This document shows positions 8,269 to 16,354 of a stretch of DNA of 52,452 nt, one piece after another. The translations under genes were made by a program, and so were the position numbers. Numbering within the stretch: the first letter of the stretch is position 1; every line of letters starts with the position of its first letter. Under the pieces are notes generated by a model. The model had not been told where the DNA came from. It ran no database searches and saw only the letters and a program-made list of their open reading frames with translations. The stretch is taken from contig CAYFSC010000001.1 in the NCBI GenBank assembly GCA_964345695.1, forward strand, positions 1-52,452, in the 5' to 3' direction. Origin of the DNA: CAYFSC01 sp964345695. GTDB lineage: Bacteria > Bacteroidota > Rhodothermia > Rhodothermales > Salinibacteraceae.

Positions 8269-9519
8269 ATGTCTCTCCACGTGTCTTTCCCTTCCCTGCT
8301 TCTGGTTTTTGGCCTCTGCCTGCTCGCCGGCTGTGCGCCGTCCGACTCGGATCGTTCGCCGGAGGACGCATCACCGGCGAGTGACCTCGACGCCCGAGCC
8401 GACAGCCTCGCCCATGCGCATCTCCTCGTGGACGGACATATCGACGTGCCGTACCGGCTCCGGACGTACCGCGAGAACATTGCGGATTCGACGGTCGGGG
8501 GGGACTTCGATGCGCCCCGGGCGCGGGCCGGTGGCCTCGACGCGCCCTTCATGTCCATTTACCTGCCCGTTGGCCTGCAGGACGAGCCGGGCGCCTCGAA
8601 AGCCCGCGCCGACGCGCTGATCGATATGGTCGAGGGCTTCGAAGCGGACCATCCCGAAACGTTCGAAGTGGCCACCTCGCCCGAGGACGTGCGCCGCATT
8701 GCCGACGCCGGCAAGATCGCTCTGCCCATGGGTATGGAAAACGGCTCGGGCCTGGAGGGCGATCTCGACAACCTCCGGCACTTTTACGACCGGGGCATCC
8801 GGTACATCACGCTTACACATGCCAAGCACAATCGCATCGGCGACTCCTCCTACGACGACCGCCCGGCGCGCTGGAGCGGACTGAGTCCGTTCGGGAAATC
8901 GGTCGTACGCGAGATGAACCGCCTGGGGGTGATGGTCGACATCTCGCACGTCACCGACGCCACGGCCCACGCCGTGCTGGACCAGACCGCGGCGCCCGTC
9001 GTGGCCACACACTCGTCCTGCCGTCACTTCACGCCGGGCTGGGAGCGCAACATGAGCGATGCCCTCATCCGTCGGCTTGCCGACAACGGGGGCGTCATCA
9101 TGATCAACTTCGGCTCCTCTTTCCTGCGGTCGGAATACCAGGACCAGGATGATCCCATCCGGGAGCGGATGCAGGCCCACATCGAGGAGCAAGGCTGGGC
9201 GCCCGACTCGCGGGAGGCCGTGGTCTACGAAGAAACCGTCCGCAAGAACAATCCCATTGGCACCGTGCAGGATGTGGCCGATCACATCGACCATGTCGTC
9301 GATCGGGTGGGCGTCGAGCACGTCGGCCTGGGCTCCGACTACGACGGCGTGTTCGGCCTCCCCGACGGTCTGCAGGACGCCTCGACCTACCCGACCCTCG
9401 TCGCGGAACTGCTTCGCCGCGGATACGGCGACGACGACATCGCCAAGATTTTGGGCGAGAACGTTCTGCGCGTCTGGACGGAGGTAGAGACCACGGCGCA
9501 GCGTTTGCAGAACTCGTAG
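8269..9519 (+). CDS. Membrane dipeptidase, M19 family, lipoprotein
   Basis: Zn2+-dependent dipeptidase of the renal dipeptidase family, 416 residues. ATG 8269 gives MSLHVSFPSL and a signal ending in lipobox CLLAGC (Cys22), so it should be anchored to a membrane facing the periplasm. Metal-ligand motifs are all present: LLVDGHIDVP (His57, Asp59), LPMGMENGSGL (bridging Glu), VDISHVTD (His), and ATHSSCRHFTPGWERNMSD (His). The C-terminal GLGSDYDGVFGLPDG carries the conserved Asp of the active site. Likely role is peptide scavenging or turnover of D-amino-acid-containing wall peptides. The 107-base spacer upstream has the repeated word CGTATCATG but no clear promoter. Confidence 0.92.
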   Translation: MSLHVSFPSLLLVFGLCLLAGCAPSDSDRSPEDASPASDLDARADSLAHAHLLVDGHIDVPYRLRTYRENIADSTVGGDFDAPRARAGGLDAPFMSIYLPVGLQDEPGASKARADALIDMVEGFEADHPETFEVATSPEDVRRIADAGKIALPMGMENGSGLEGDLDNLRHFYDRGIRYITLTHAKHNRIGDSSYDDRPARWSGLSPFGKSVVREMNRLGVMVDISHVTDATAHAVLDQTAAPVVATHSSCRHFTPGWERNMSDALIRRLADNGGVIMINFGSSFLRSEYQDQDDPIRERMQAHIEEQGWAPDSREAVVYEETVRKNNPIGTVQDVADHIDHVVDRVGVEHVGLGSDYDGVFGLPDGLQDASTYPTLVAELLRRGYGDDDIAKILGENVLRVWTEVETTAQRLQNS

Positions 9520-9592
9520 CGGAGGCCGCCCGCAGTGCACGGCGGAGTGCCTTCCATCCGTCGGTCTTCCGAACCGAACCGCTTTCCTATCG

Positions 9593-10780
9593 ATGTTTGA
9601 GGACCTCTTTGTTCTGGAATTGGCTTCCGTACTCGCAGGACCAAGTGTCGGACAGTTCTTTGCTGAACTGGGCGCCACGGTTGTCAAGGTCGAGAACCCG
9701 CGGACCGGCGGTGACGTGACGCGGCACTGGCGCACAACCACGGAAGCGGCGACCGCCGACGACCGCTCGGCCTACTTCTGCGCGTGCAACCACGGAAAGC
9801 AGTCGGTGGCACTCGACCTGTCGACCGAGACCGGACAGACGATCCTGATGCGCCTCGTGCACGACGCCGACATCGTCCTCGCCAGCTACCGCCCGGGCGC
9901 CGCCGAGCCGATCGGCGCCGACCCCGCGACCCTCCGCTCGCTGAACGCGTCGCTGATCTACGGGCACGTGACCGGCTACGGCCCCGACGATGAGCGGCCC
10001 GGCTACGACGCGGTCATCCAGGCCGAAGCTGGCTTCACGTACATGAACGGCCCGGCCGATGGACCGCCGACGAAGCTCCCGGTGGCGCTCATGGACGTGC
10101 TCGCCGCGCACCAACTCAAGGAGGGACTGCTGCTGGCGCTGTTCCGCCGGGAGCGGACGGGTCAGGGGGCTTACGTCCCGGTGTCGCTGCTGCAAGCTGG
10201 CGTGAGCGGACTCGTCAACCAGGCCACCAACTGGCTCGTCGAGGAGCACGTGCCGGAGCGCATGGGATCGGCCCATCCCAATATTGCCCCGTACGGCACC
10301 GCCTACGAAACCGCCGACGGCCCCTCGGTCGTCCTCGCCGTGGGCACCGACCGGCAGTTCGAAGCGCTGTGCACAGTGCTCGGCCTTTCCGACCTGGCGG
10401 CCAGCCCCAACTTTGCGAGCAACGAGGCGCGCGTCGAGAACCGCGATGCGCTGGAGCGTGTGTTGCAGGTGCGCATCCGGCAGTTCGAGACCGACTCTCT
10501 TCTCGAAGATCTGCGGGCGGAAAACATCCCATGCGGGATCGTGCGCGACATGCCCGCCGTGTTCGAGCAGGAAGCGGCCGAGGCTCAGGTGCTGCGTCCC
10601 GCGGAGGGTCCCCCGGGCTTGCGGCAGACCGCCTTTCCGCCCCCCGGCGGTACCGGCGACCTGGCGCCGCCGCCCCGCTACGCCGAGCACACCGCGGCGG
10701 TCCTTCGCGAGCACATCGGCCTATCGTCCAGCGAGATCGACGCTCTTGCCGAGCGCGGGACGGTGGAGCAGGCCACGTGA
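9593..10780 (+). CDS. CoA-transferase family III (CaiB/BaiF) protein
   Basis: Transfers CoA between carboxylic acids through a covalent Asp-acyl intermediate, or acts as an acyl-CoA racemase. The 395-residue protein opens MFEDLFVLELASVLAGPSVG, the family signature; Asp168 in LPVALMDVLAAHQ aligns with the catalytic Asp169 of formyl-CoA transferase. Other landmarks are VVKVENPRTGGDVTR, NHGKQSVALDL and GYGPDDERPGYDAVIQAEAG. Substrate is unknown; there is no acyl-CoA gene nearby. The ATG at 9593 is preferred because the family starts two to three residues before the first strand. It ends 27 bases from the convergent MATE gene. Confidence 0.9.
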   Translation: MFEDLFVLELASVLAGPSVGQFFAELGATVVKVENPRTGGDVTRHWRTTTEAATADDRSAYFCACNHGKQSVALDLSTETGQTILMRLVHDADIVLASYRPGAAEPIGADPATLRSLNASLIYGHVTGYGPDDERPGYDAVIQAEAGFTYMNGPADGPPTKLPVALMDVLAAHQLKEGLLLALFRRERTGQGAYVPVSLLQAGVSGLVNQATNWLVEEHVPERMGSAHPNIAPYGTAYETADGPSVVLAVGTDRQFEALCTVLGLSDLAASPNFASNEARVENRDALERVLQVRIRQFETDSLLEDLRAENIPCGIVRDMPAVFEQEAAEAQVLRPAEGPPGLRQTAFPPPGGTGDLAPPPRYAEHTAAVLREHIGLSSSEIDALAERGTVEQAT

Positions 10781-10807
10781 GCGGCTGGGGCGGTCGTGGC
10801 AGGCCGG

Positions 10808-12190
10808 TTACGGCTGCGGGTTGCGCGCCGTCGTCACTCGCCCTACGATGCGGTGGAATCGGGCGATGAGCACGACGGCCGCGGCGGCGAGGCCGACCAC
10901 GAGGCCCCACCAGAGACCCACCGCGCCCCACCCCCAGTGCAGGCCAAGCAGGTAGCCTGTTGTGAGCCCGATGCCCCAGTACGTCGCAATGGCGATGAGC
11001 ATGGGAATGCGCGTGTCCTTGAGGCCCTGCAGCGCCCCGCTCGCCGCCACCTGCGCGCCGTCAAAAACCTGAAAGACCGCGGCCACACTCAGAAGCCCAA
11101 CGGCCAGCGTCACCACGTCGGCATTGGCGGAGGCCGAGCGGTCCAGATACAGTCCCACGATTGGGCGTGGAAGCAGCCAGAATGCCAGTGCGGCCAGCCC
11201 CATGAAGCCCGTCGCCACCAGGACCGAGGCGTAGCCCGCCTGCCGAGCGGCCTCGGGAGCCTGGCGTCCCGCCGCCTGCCCGACCCGCACCGATCCGGCG
11301 ATGGCCACGCCCACCGGCACCATGAACGTGAACGCGGCGCACTGCAGCGCCACTTGATGCGCCGCCAGGGCCGTAGCGCCGAGAGTGCCAACCATCAATG
11401 CCGTAATCATGAACAGCCCGGCCTCGACGCCGCGCGACACGCCCATGGGGCCCCCGATGCGCCCGAGCTCCCACAGAACATCGGGGTCCGGCACGCGAAG
11501 CCGCGCAAAGACGCGGTAGCTCCGGAACGGATCGGTCGTGAGCACGAGGGCGGTCAGCAGGCCAAACATGATCCAGTAGACGAGGGTGCTGGCCCAGCCG
11601 GTTCCTACCAGGCCGAAGGCCGGGATTCCCCATGCGCCGTACATCAGCACGTCGTTGGCTGCGATGTTGAGCCCCACGCCGATCAGCGAGATGATGGTGA
11701 CGGGGAGCGGCCGGGCAAGGCCCTCGACGAAGCTGCGGAGGGCGGTGAACCAGCACGCCGGCACAAAGCCCCAGAGGATGGCCCGCAGGTACCCCGCCGC
11801 GCGTTCCACAGTGGATGGCTCCTGTCCCGCAAGGGTCAGCAGGGCGTCGGCGTTCCAGAGCACGGCCGCTGCAGGCACTGAAAGAAGGACGCCGAGCCAC
11901 AAGCCCTGTCGCACGCTGCGCGCAACCGTCGTCGAATCGTCGGCCCCTACGGCCTGCGACACCATGGGCCCGACCGCCTGCACGACTCCTGTGCACACGA
12001 TAAGCAACGTGAAGAAGAGCGCATTGCCGAGGGCGATTCCGGCCAAGGCCTCCGGCCCAAGGCGTCCCACCATCACGGTGTCGACGAATCCCATCGAGAT
12101 TTGCGCGAGCTGCGCAGCGATGACGGGTCCCGCCAGCCGCAGCGTGGCGCGCACCTCACGATAGATCCAGGAGCGATGGACGTCGAACAC
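10808..12190 (-). CDS. MATE-family multidrug/Na+ antiporter (NorM-like)
   Basis: A 460-residue inner-membrane protein with about 12 hydrophobic segments arranged as two similar halves (first half from LAGPVIAAQLAQISMGF, second half from LGRIGGPMGVSRGVEAG). The sequence VDTVMVGRLGPEALAGIALG is the hallmark MATE segment of helices 1-2. These transporters expel cationic compounds in exchange for Na+ or H+. The start is a GTG at 12190 (VFDVHRSWIYREVRATLRL); no in-frame ATG exists before the first helix. Upstream in the same direction is a structured RNA leader that ends in an intrinsic terminator, leaving 83 bases before the start codon, so read-through control of this gene is a reasonable hypothesis. 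Confidence 0.93.
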   Translation of the reverse strand: MFDVHRSWIYREVRATLRLAGPVIAAQLAQISMGFVDTVMVGRLGPEALAGIALGNALFFTLLIVCTGVVQAVGPMVSQAVGADDSTTVARSVRQGLWLGVLLSVPAAAVLWNADALLTLAGQEPSTVERAAGYLRAILWGFVPACWFTALRSFVEGLARPLPVTIISLIGVGLNIAANDVLMYGAWGIPAFGLVGTGWASTLVYWIMFGLLTALVLTTDPFRSYRVFARLRVPDPDVLWELGRIGGPMGVSRGVEAGLFMITALMVGTLGATALAAHQVALQCAAFTFMVPVGVAIAGSVRVGQAAGRQAPEAARQAGYASVLVATGFMGLAALAFWLLPRPIVGLYLDRSASANADVVTLAVGLLSVAAVFQVFDGAQVAASGALQGLKDTRIPMLIAIATYWGIGLTTGYLLGLHWGWGAVGLWWGLVVGLAAAAVVLIARFHRIVGRVTTARNPQP

Positions 12191-12273
12191 AGAAGTGGCG
12201 CGAGCGGCGGGTTAAACGAAAGAGTTCCCTCTGCCGAGAAGCGAAACGAGAGCCGCGGCGGCCCCCGCATACA

Positions 12274-12309
12274 AAACCCCCGAGCCGCCGTCAAGGGACT
12301 CAGGGGCTT
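12274..12309 (-). terminator. Intrinsic terminator between the H1-like gene and the MATE gene
   Basis: On the minus strand an 11-base-pair stem, AAGCCCCTGAG paired with CTCGGGGGTTT with two G-T wobbles, encloses a 14-base loop and is followed directly by further T residues (TTTTGT). This is the best rho-independent terminator in the window. It could end the H1-like transcript or act as the expression platform of the leader upstream of the MATE gene. Confidence 0.75.
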
Positions 12310-12408
12310 CATAAGACCTGTCTGTCCAGGTAGCAGCGTCGGCTCTCCGCGAGATGCGGTCCTGAACTCCTGGACCGGGTTGTCATCGGAGCCTCCCGCC
12401 CGAGGCGG
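12274..12408 (-). ncRNA. Candidate structured RNA leader or small RNA ahead of the MATE gene
   Basis: Read on the minus strand from 12408 to 12274, several helices fit in series: GCCTC/GAGGC (12391-12406), which competes with CCGCC/GGCGG (12396-12408); GGCTCCG/CGGAGAGCC (12341-12393, two-base bulge), enclosing a perfect CGGTCC/GGACCG hairpin (12357-12377); ACCTG/CAGGT (12316-12331); and the terminator at 12274-12309. Mutually exclusive helices followed by a terminator are typical of riboswitches or attenuators. I compared it by eye with common classes (TPP, cobalamin, SAM, guanidine, fluoride, SRP RNA, 6S) and found no match. It may instead be the 3' UTR of the H1-like gene, whose stop codon lies 47 bases before. 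Confidence 0.5.
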
Positions 12409-12454
12409 ACACTGCCCGATGCAGCCAGCGGGGCCGAACGCCGCAGGAGATGCG

Positions 12455-12646
12455 TTAGAGTTCGTCGTTCTTGATGTCCTGAATCTCCTGACGCATCTCG
12501 TGGGCGAGCTTCTTCAGCTCCATCAGATTCTTACGCGCCCGCGTGCCGGCTGCCTTGTTGCCTTTCTCGTAGAACTTCATCAGGTCCTCCTCACTTCCTT
12601 CTACGAGATCCTGCAACTGGGCGTAGCGCTCTTCAAACTTGCTCAT
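12455..12646 (-). CDS. Histone H1-like protein (Hc1 type) of Bacteroidota
   Basis: A 63-residue, all-helical protein: MSKFEERYAQLQDLVEGSEE, then DLMKFYEKGNKAAGTRARKN and LMELKKLAHEMRQEIQDIKN. The segment FYEKGNKAAGTRARKNLMELKKLAHEMR is the family core (split here only for description) and matches the small histone-H1-like proteins common in Bacteroidota, presumed to bind DNA and shape the nucleoid. Unlike the chlamydial Hc1 there is no long Lys/Ala-rich tail. The ATG at 12646 is preceded by GAGG at a 9-base spacing, one of the few good Shine-Dalgarno sequences here, and by a near-consensus promoter, suggesting strong expression. Confidence 0.85.
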   Translation of the reverse strand: MSKFEERYAQLQDLVEGSEEDLMKFYEKGNKAAGTRARKNLMELKKLAHEMRQEIQDIKNDEL

Positions 12647-12709
12647 AGATGATACCTCGTTTCGTTGTGTGCAATGAGATGACGGTGCCTCTTGCGAGAG
12701 AGCGAAAGG

Positions 12710-12738
12710 AACATAAGCCCCCGTCTGAGCGCTGTCAA
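12710..12738 (-). promoter_or_regulatory. Sigma70-type promoter of the histone H1-like gene
   Basis: On the minus strand TTGACA (complement of 12733-12738) is followed by a 17-base spacer and TATGTT (complement of 12710-12715). This gives a predicted transcript start near 12703 and a leader of about 57 bases with GAGG before the ATG at 12646. A perfect -35 box with optimal spacing makes this the most convincing promoter in the window. Confidence 0.6.
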
Positions 12739-13068
12739 GGCGATGGCTAGATGGACAGCGCCTCTCAGCGGCTAGAAAGGGCAATTTCCCGAAACGTTCA
12801 ACGGCTTAGGCCCCAGACTCCCCGTTCTTCGCCGTTTCCAGACACAAACCGGCAACCGCTTCCTCCTGATACGTCCCCATCCATCCTGTGTGCTTCCGGT
12901 CGCTCCCGGTGCAGGGACGCACGTGGAGACACACCCAGAGGAACGCACGAGTGCGAGGTCCCACACGCGTCGGGAGCGATACGCGTCGGGAGTGCCATCG
13001 GCCGCTTCGTGGCTTCTGTCTCTGCCGGTTCCTAAAGGAGATCCTGAATGACTACGGCTGACGCTGCC
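12739..13068. other. Gene-free stretch with a 17-base-period direct repeat
   Basis: Open frames here have no family resemblance and no coding bias. The only structure seen is a direct repeat of ACGCGTCGGGAG at 12964-12975 and 12981-12992. No RNA gene is apparent. Confidence 0.6.
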
Positions 13069-13794
13069 CTACTCCGAGACCCAACTTCCTTCGGGCCCTC
13101 CGTCCTGATAGAATCCCTGAATGCTGGTGAGAAGCACCGGCAGCCCCGCGGCGTGGACCTGCTGCACGGCGTCGGGCTCGGGCACGTGCGCCTCCGTCAC
13201 CGCATCGAGCGTCACCTCCGGCCGCACTCCTGCCTCGCCCGGGATGCCCGGCCGACCGGTGGTCACCAAAAACACGGCTTTCGGGTCGAAGGACGCCTCG
13301 AAGGATGCTGCCAGAGCCGTGAGTGCCTCGGCTGGGGCCACCTCCCGCACCTCCGTTTCGTCGGGCGTGCGAGCCAGCGCCGACACCACTGGCAGCACGC
13401 GCTGCTTGACGAGCGCCTCGACCCAACCTGTCTTGCCGGTGTGCAGGCCGCCCGCCTCGTCCAGACGAAGGAGTCCGCGATCTACGCCTTGCACGCCCAC
13501 GGTGGACACCACCTCGTCCGTGAACGTCCCGACCAGGTCCCGATTCACCTCGCGTACCGCCCGTTCCACCAAGCGCTGCTGCTCGGCGGTCTGCACGTCC
13601 AGCACGCCCTCGACCCGCTCGGGAAAATAGCCCTGGGCCTCCAGGGTGCGCTCCACCTTCTCTCCGCTTCCATGAACCATGACGCTCGACGGTTCGCCCG
13701 AAGGGGCCTGCCCGGCCTCGTGCGCCAGGTTTTTGATAAAGGTGGGATCGCCGAGGTGGTAGCGATCAAGGTAGACAAGGTAGAGAGAGCGCAT
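13069..13794 (-). CDS. Divergent amino-acid-kinase fold protein related to acetylglutamate kinase
   Basis: The ATG at 13794 gives MRSLYLVYLDRYHLGDPTFI; 241 residues. The middle resembles N-acetylglutamate kinase: SSVMVHGSGEKVERTLEAQG (compare VHGGGPQI), a REVNRDLVGTF segment (compare GxVNKxLV), VGVQGVDRGLLRLDEAGG (compare GLSGxDGxLL) and LVKQRVLPVVSALARTPD (compare GxIPVISPLG). However, the N-terminal KxGG of active kinases is absent, and the YNVNAD ATP-site segment is replaced by REVAPAEALTALAASF. It may be an inactive or altered kinase; the role is unknown. No arginine gene lies nearby. It stands alone, with intergenic stretches of 297 and over 400 bases on either side. Confidence 0.65.
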   Translation of the reverse strand: MRSLYLVYLDRYHLGDPTFIKNLAHEAGQAPSGEPSSVMVHGSGEKVERTLEAQGYFPERVEGVLDVQTAEQQRLVERAVREVNRDLVGTFTDEVVSTVGVQGVDRGLLRLDEAGGLHTGKTGWVEALVKQRVLPVVSALARTPDETEVREVAPAEALTALAASFEASFDPKAVFLVTTGRPGIPGEAGVRPEVTLDAVTEAHVPEPDAVQQVHAAGLPVLLTSIQGFYQDGGPEGSWVSE

Positions 13795-14091
13795 AGAAGG
13801 TGCATGAACGATTATCTCGGAAGGTAAAAACGAGGAGTCGGCAAACGGATCGTCCGCCGAACCGTTCGCGGTGCAGCAACGAGAGGCTCGTGCCGAAGCC
13901 CCGCTGACTGTTTGATCCGGAGCCAACGCGGAAAGGTTGCTAAAACGCCTGTCCTGGTTGTAACTTCATCGTTCCATTCAGATACAAGGACGTCGCCACG
14001 CACGAGGGCGCCGCATAACGGCCGACGGCCGCTGCGGTCGAGCGGCATTCGCTGTCCTCGCTTACGCTTCCTCACACCGGACGTTATCCCC

Positions 14092-14943
14092 ATGCCTTCT
14101 TCCACTTCCGACCCTGCTACGCTGACGCCGCCGGAGCCGCTTCGCCCGGTTGGTGGCACGACCGTGGAGGCCGATGCCCCCGAACTGGCCTGGAGCGAAG
14201 TTCCAGACGCCACTGAATACCGGGTGCAGATTGCCCGCACCACTCAGTTCGACGCCCCGCTGCTGGACATTCCCGTAGAGCCCGATGCGCCTTCGGTCTC
14301 CGTACAGGAGGGGGCGCCGATGGACGGCTCCACCTGCTACTGGCGCGTGCAGGCTCAAACCCCCGAGGGACCAACCGGATGGAGTCGTCCTGCGTACTTC
14401 GTCGGCTCCGGGGAGAGGGCCAACGAGGAGGCGCCGACGCCCCTGCAGCCCGTCGACGGCGGACCGGTTGACGGCGAGGCGGCGGTGTTTACGTGGTCGC
14501 CTCCGCACCAGGCCGCCGGCTACGAACTGCAGGTGGCCTCCGATCCGGACTTTGAGACGCCCGTCGTCGGGCTTTCTCTCGACCGCTCAACCTCGCTCAC
14601 GCTGTACGACGTGCTTCCGCAGGACGGCTCTACGTTGTACTGGCGCATCCGCGCAGAACGCCGCGATGACACCTTCACCCCGTGGAGCGATCCGGTCCCG
14701 TTCACGGCTACGACCGACGCGCAAGTGCGTAGCCACGAGGCCGACCAGGCCCCAGATGAGGCCCCGGATGAAGAGCAGCGCGCCGAGCGTCGCCGCACCG
14801 AGGCCCTGTCGTCGCCCGCCGATGCCGACGCCGAGCCGGTCCGCGCCTCCTCCACCTCGCGGGCCCAGACGCTGGTGTGGGCTGCCATCACCCTGGTGTC
14901 GTTTGTCATCACCCTCGTTTTGATCGCCCGTGCGCTGCCATGA
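14092..14943 (+). CDS. Protein with two fibronectin-III-like repeats and a C-terminal membrane anchor
   Basis: From ATG 14092, 283 residues. Two homologous modules of about 95 residues each start PEPLRPVGGTTVEADAPELAW and PTPLQPVDGGPVDGEAAVFTW (each written in part) and share the segments YRVQIARTTQFD / YELQVASDPDFE and DGSTCYWRVQA / DGSTLYWRIRA. This is the FN3-like pattern of Bacteroidota surface proteins. An acidic, disordered linker rich in Asp, Glu and Ala follows, then one hydrophobic helix (about 262-282, LVWAAITLVSFVITLVLIA) at the very C-terminus. There is no signal peptide, so as a tail-anchored protein its FN3 part would face the cytoplasm, which is unusual. Function unknown. Confidence 0.75.
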   Translation: MPSSTSDPATLTPPEPLRPVGGTTVEADAPELAWSEVPDATEYRVQIARTTQFDAPLLDIPVEPDAPSVSVQEGAPMDGSTCYWRVQAQTPEGPTGWSRPAYFVGSGERANEEAPTPLQPVDGGPVDGEAAVFTWSPPHQAAGYELQVASDPDFETPVVGLSLDRSTSLTLYDVLPQDGSTLYWRIRAERRDDTFTPWSDPVPFTATTDAQVRSHEADQAPDEAPDEEQRAERRRTEALSSPADADAEPVRASSTSRAQTLVWAAITLVSFVITLVLIARALP

Positions 14944-15384
14944 CCTTCTTGTAGGCGCTTCCCTGTCCTCCTCCTCATCGTTTTCCCCACATGCCAATTC
15001 TACACTTACTGATGGCATCCCTTCGCCAGAATGTTGACGTTAACCCGTGGAAGATGGAGAGAGGCTCAGCCGCCTTTCTCCCCTTCCATTGACTTTACGG
15101 GTCCATGGGTGAGGTCCATGGGTGAGGTGGCGGGGCTTGAATAACTGCAAGTCTCGCCGCTGAGGGCAGCACTGCGCCCAGCTCTGCACACATCTCTTTT
15201 CGCAGAGCTGGGCGCTGGTGCGTTTGGCCGGTCTTGGCGTTCGGAAGCTACGGGAGACGTCGGGGATGGTACCGCTTTTCTTCGGAAAGACTGCAGATGG
15301 CGACGGACACAGCCGTTTTGTTCGTCCGTATCTTCTTCTGCACACGGTACCTCCAACCTTCCTCCCTTGAAACGCTGGACTGGC
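14944..15384. other. Gene-free stretch upstream of lactate dehydrogenase
   Basis: No frame here resembles a protein family. It holds a tandem duplication of the 13-mer GGTCCATGGGTGA (15100-15112 and 15113-15125) and a long perfect hairpin (15174-15215). No promoter close to consensus was found. Confidence 0.65.
15174..15215. repeat. Perfect 14-base-pair inverted repeat
   Basis: GCGCCCAGCTCTGC (15174-15187) and its exact reverse complement (15202-15215) are separated by 14 bases. A stem this long and GC-rich should be very stable in RNA. No T-tract follows on either strand, so it is not a standard terminator. It lies 170 bases before the lactate dehydrogenase start and 230 after the FN3 gene. 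Confidence 0.85.
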
Positions 15385-16329
15385 ATGATTCAACGCAGAG
15401 CTGTTGGCATCGTAGGGACAGGCAACGTCGGGACAGCGGCCGCCTACGCCCTCTTCAACCAAGGCATTGCGCCGGAACTCCTGCTGCTGGACGCCGACAA
15501 GCGCAAGGCCGAGGGCGAGGCGATGGATCTCATGCATGGCCAGATGCTGGTCGGGCGCGTCACGAGCCGGGCAGTGGACTATCCCGCCCTGAGCGACGCC
15601 CAGGTAATCGTCCTGGCCGCCGGGGCGAGCCAGAAGTCGCCGTCCGAGACGCGGCTTGACCTGCTGCGACGCAACGCCTCGATCTTTCAGGAGATCATTG
15701 CCGAGCTCGACGAGCACGCGCCGGGAGCCATCCTGATCGTGGCCACCAACCCGGTCGACGTGCTCACCTACCTGTCGCAAGAGATAAGCGAGCGGCCGCC
15801 GGAACGCATCATCGGGACCGGGACCCTGCTCGACACGGCCCGCTTCCGCGCTCTGCTGGGCCGGCACTACGATGTCGACCCGCGGTCGGTGCACGCCTAT
15901 ATCCTCGGTGAACATGGCGACTCGGAGGTGCCCATCTGGAGCAACGCCACCATCGGCGGCCAGCCCATCCAGGGCCGCACGGTGCTCGGCAAGGAGTGGG
16001 ACGACGCGACGATGCAGGCGCTGTACGAGCAGGCGCGCGACGCGGCCTACGAGATCATCGACCGCAAAGGGCACACCGACTCGGCCATCGGCGTGGTCAT
16101 CGCCCGCATCGTGCGCTCCATTCTCGACGACCAGCAGAGCGTGCTCCCCATCAGTACGCGCCCAAACGGCGGGTACGGCATCGACGACGTGTGCCTGAGC
16201 CTGCCCAGCGTGGTGGGCATCAATGGCGTCGCCGAGCACGTGCTTCCCGACCTGAGCGAGACGGAGACAGAAGCGATACAGGCTTCCGCTGCGACACTGA
16301 AAGACAGTCGCGCCGGATTGCAGATGTAG
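15385..16329 (+). CDS. ldh: L-lactate dehydrogenase (NAD+)
   Basis: Interconverts pyruvate and L-lactate. ATG 15385 gives MIQRRAVGIVGTGNVGTAAA with the GxGxxG loop (Gly11, 13, 16) and an NAD-binding Asp in LLLLDAD. Substrate-determining residues favour lactate over malate dehydrogenase: Gln83 in AAGASQKSPSETRLDLL (malate enzymes have Arg here), Arg90, and the catalytic His177 in ILGEHGDSEVPIWS. 314 residues, the family norm. A TTG six codons upstream is the alternative start. It converges on ispG with 25 bases between stop codons and no obvious shared terminator. With the nearby glucokinase and phosphofructokinase it suggests fermentative capacity, though these genes are not in one operon. 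Confidence 0.92.
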   Translation: MIQRRAVGIVGTGNVGTAAAYALFNQGIAPELLLLDADKRKAEGEAMDLMHGQMLVGRVTSRAVDYPALSDAQVIVLAAGASQKSPSETRLDLLRRNASIFQEIIAELDEHAPGAILIVATNPVDVLTYLSQEISERPPERIIGTGTLLDTARFRALLGRHYDVDPRSVHAYILGEHGDSEVPIWSNATIGGQPIQGRTVLGKEWDDATMQALYEQARDAAYEIIDRKGHTDSAIGVVIARIVRSILDDQQSVLPISTRPNGGYGIDDVCLSLPSVVGINGVAEHVLPDLSETETEAIQASAATLKDSRAGLQM

Positions 16330-16354
16330 AAGCGCGGCAGTGTAGGTGCGCGGG

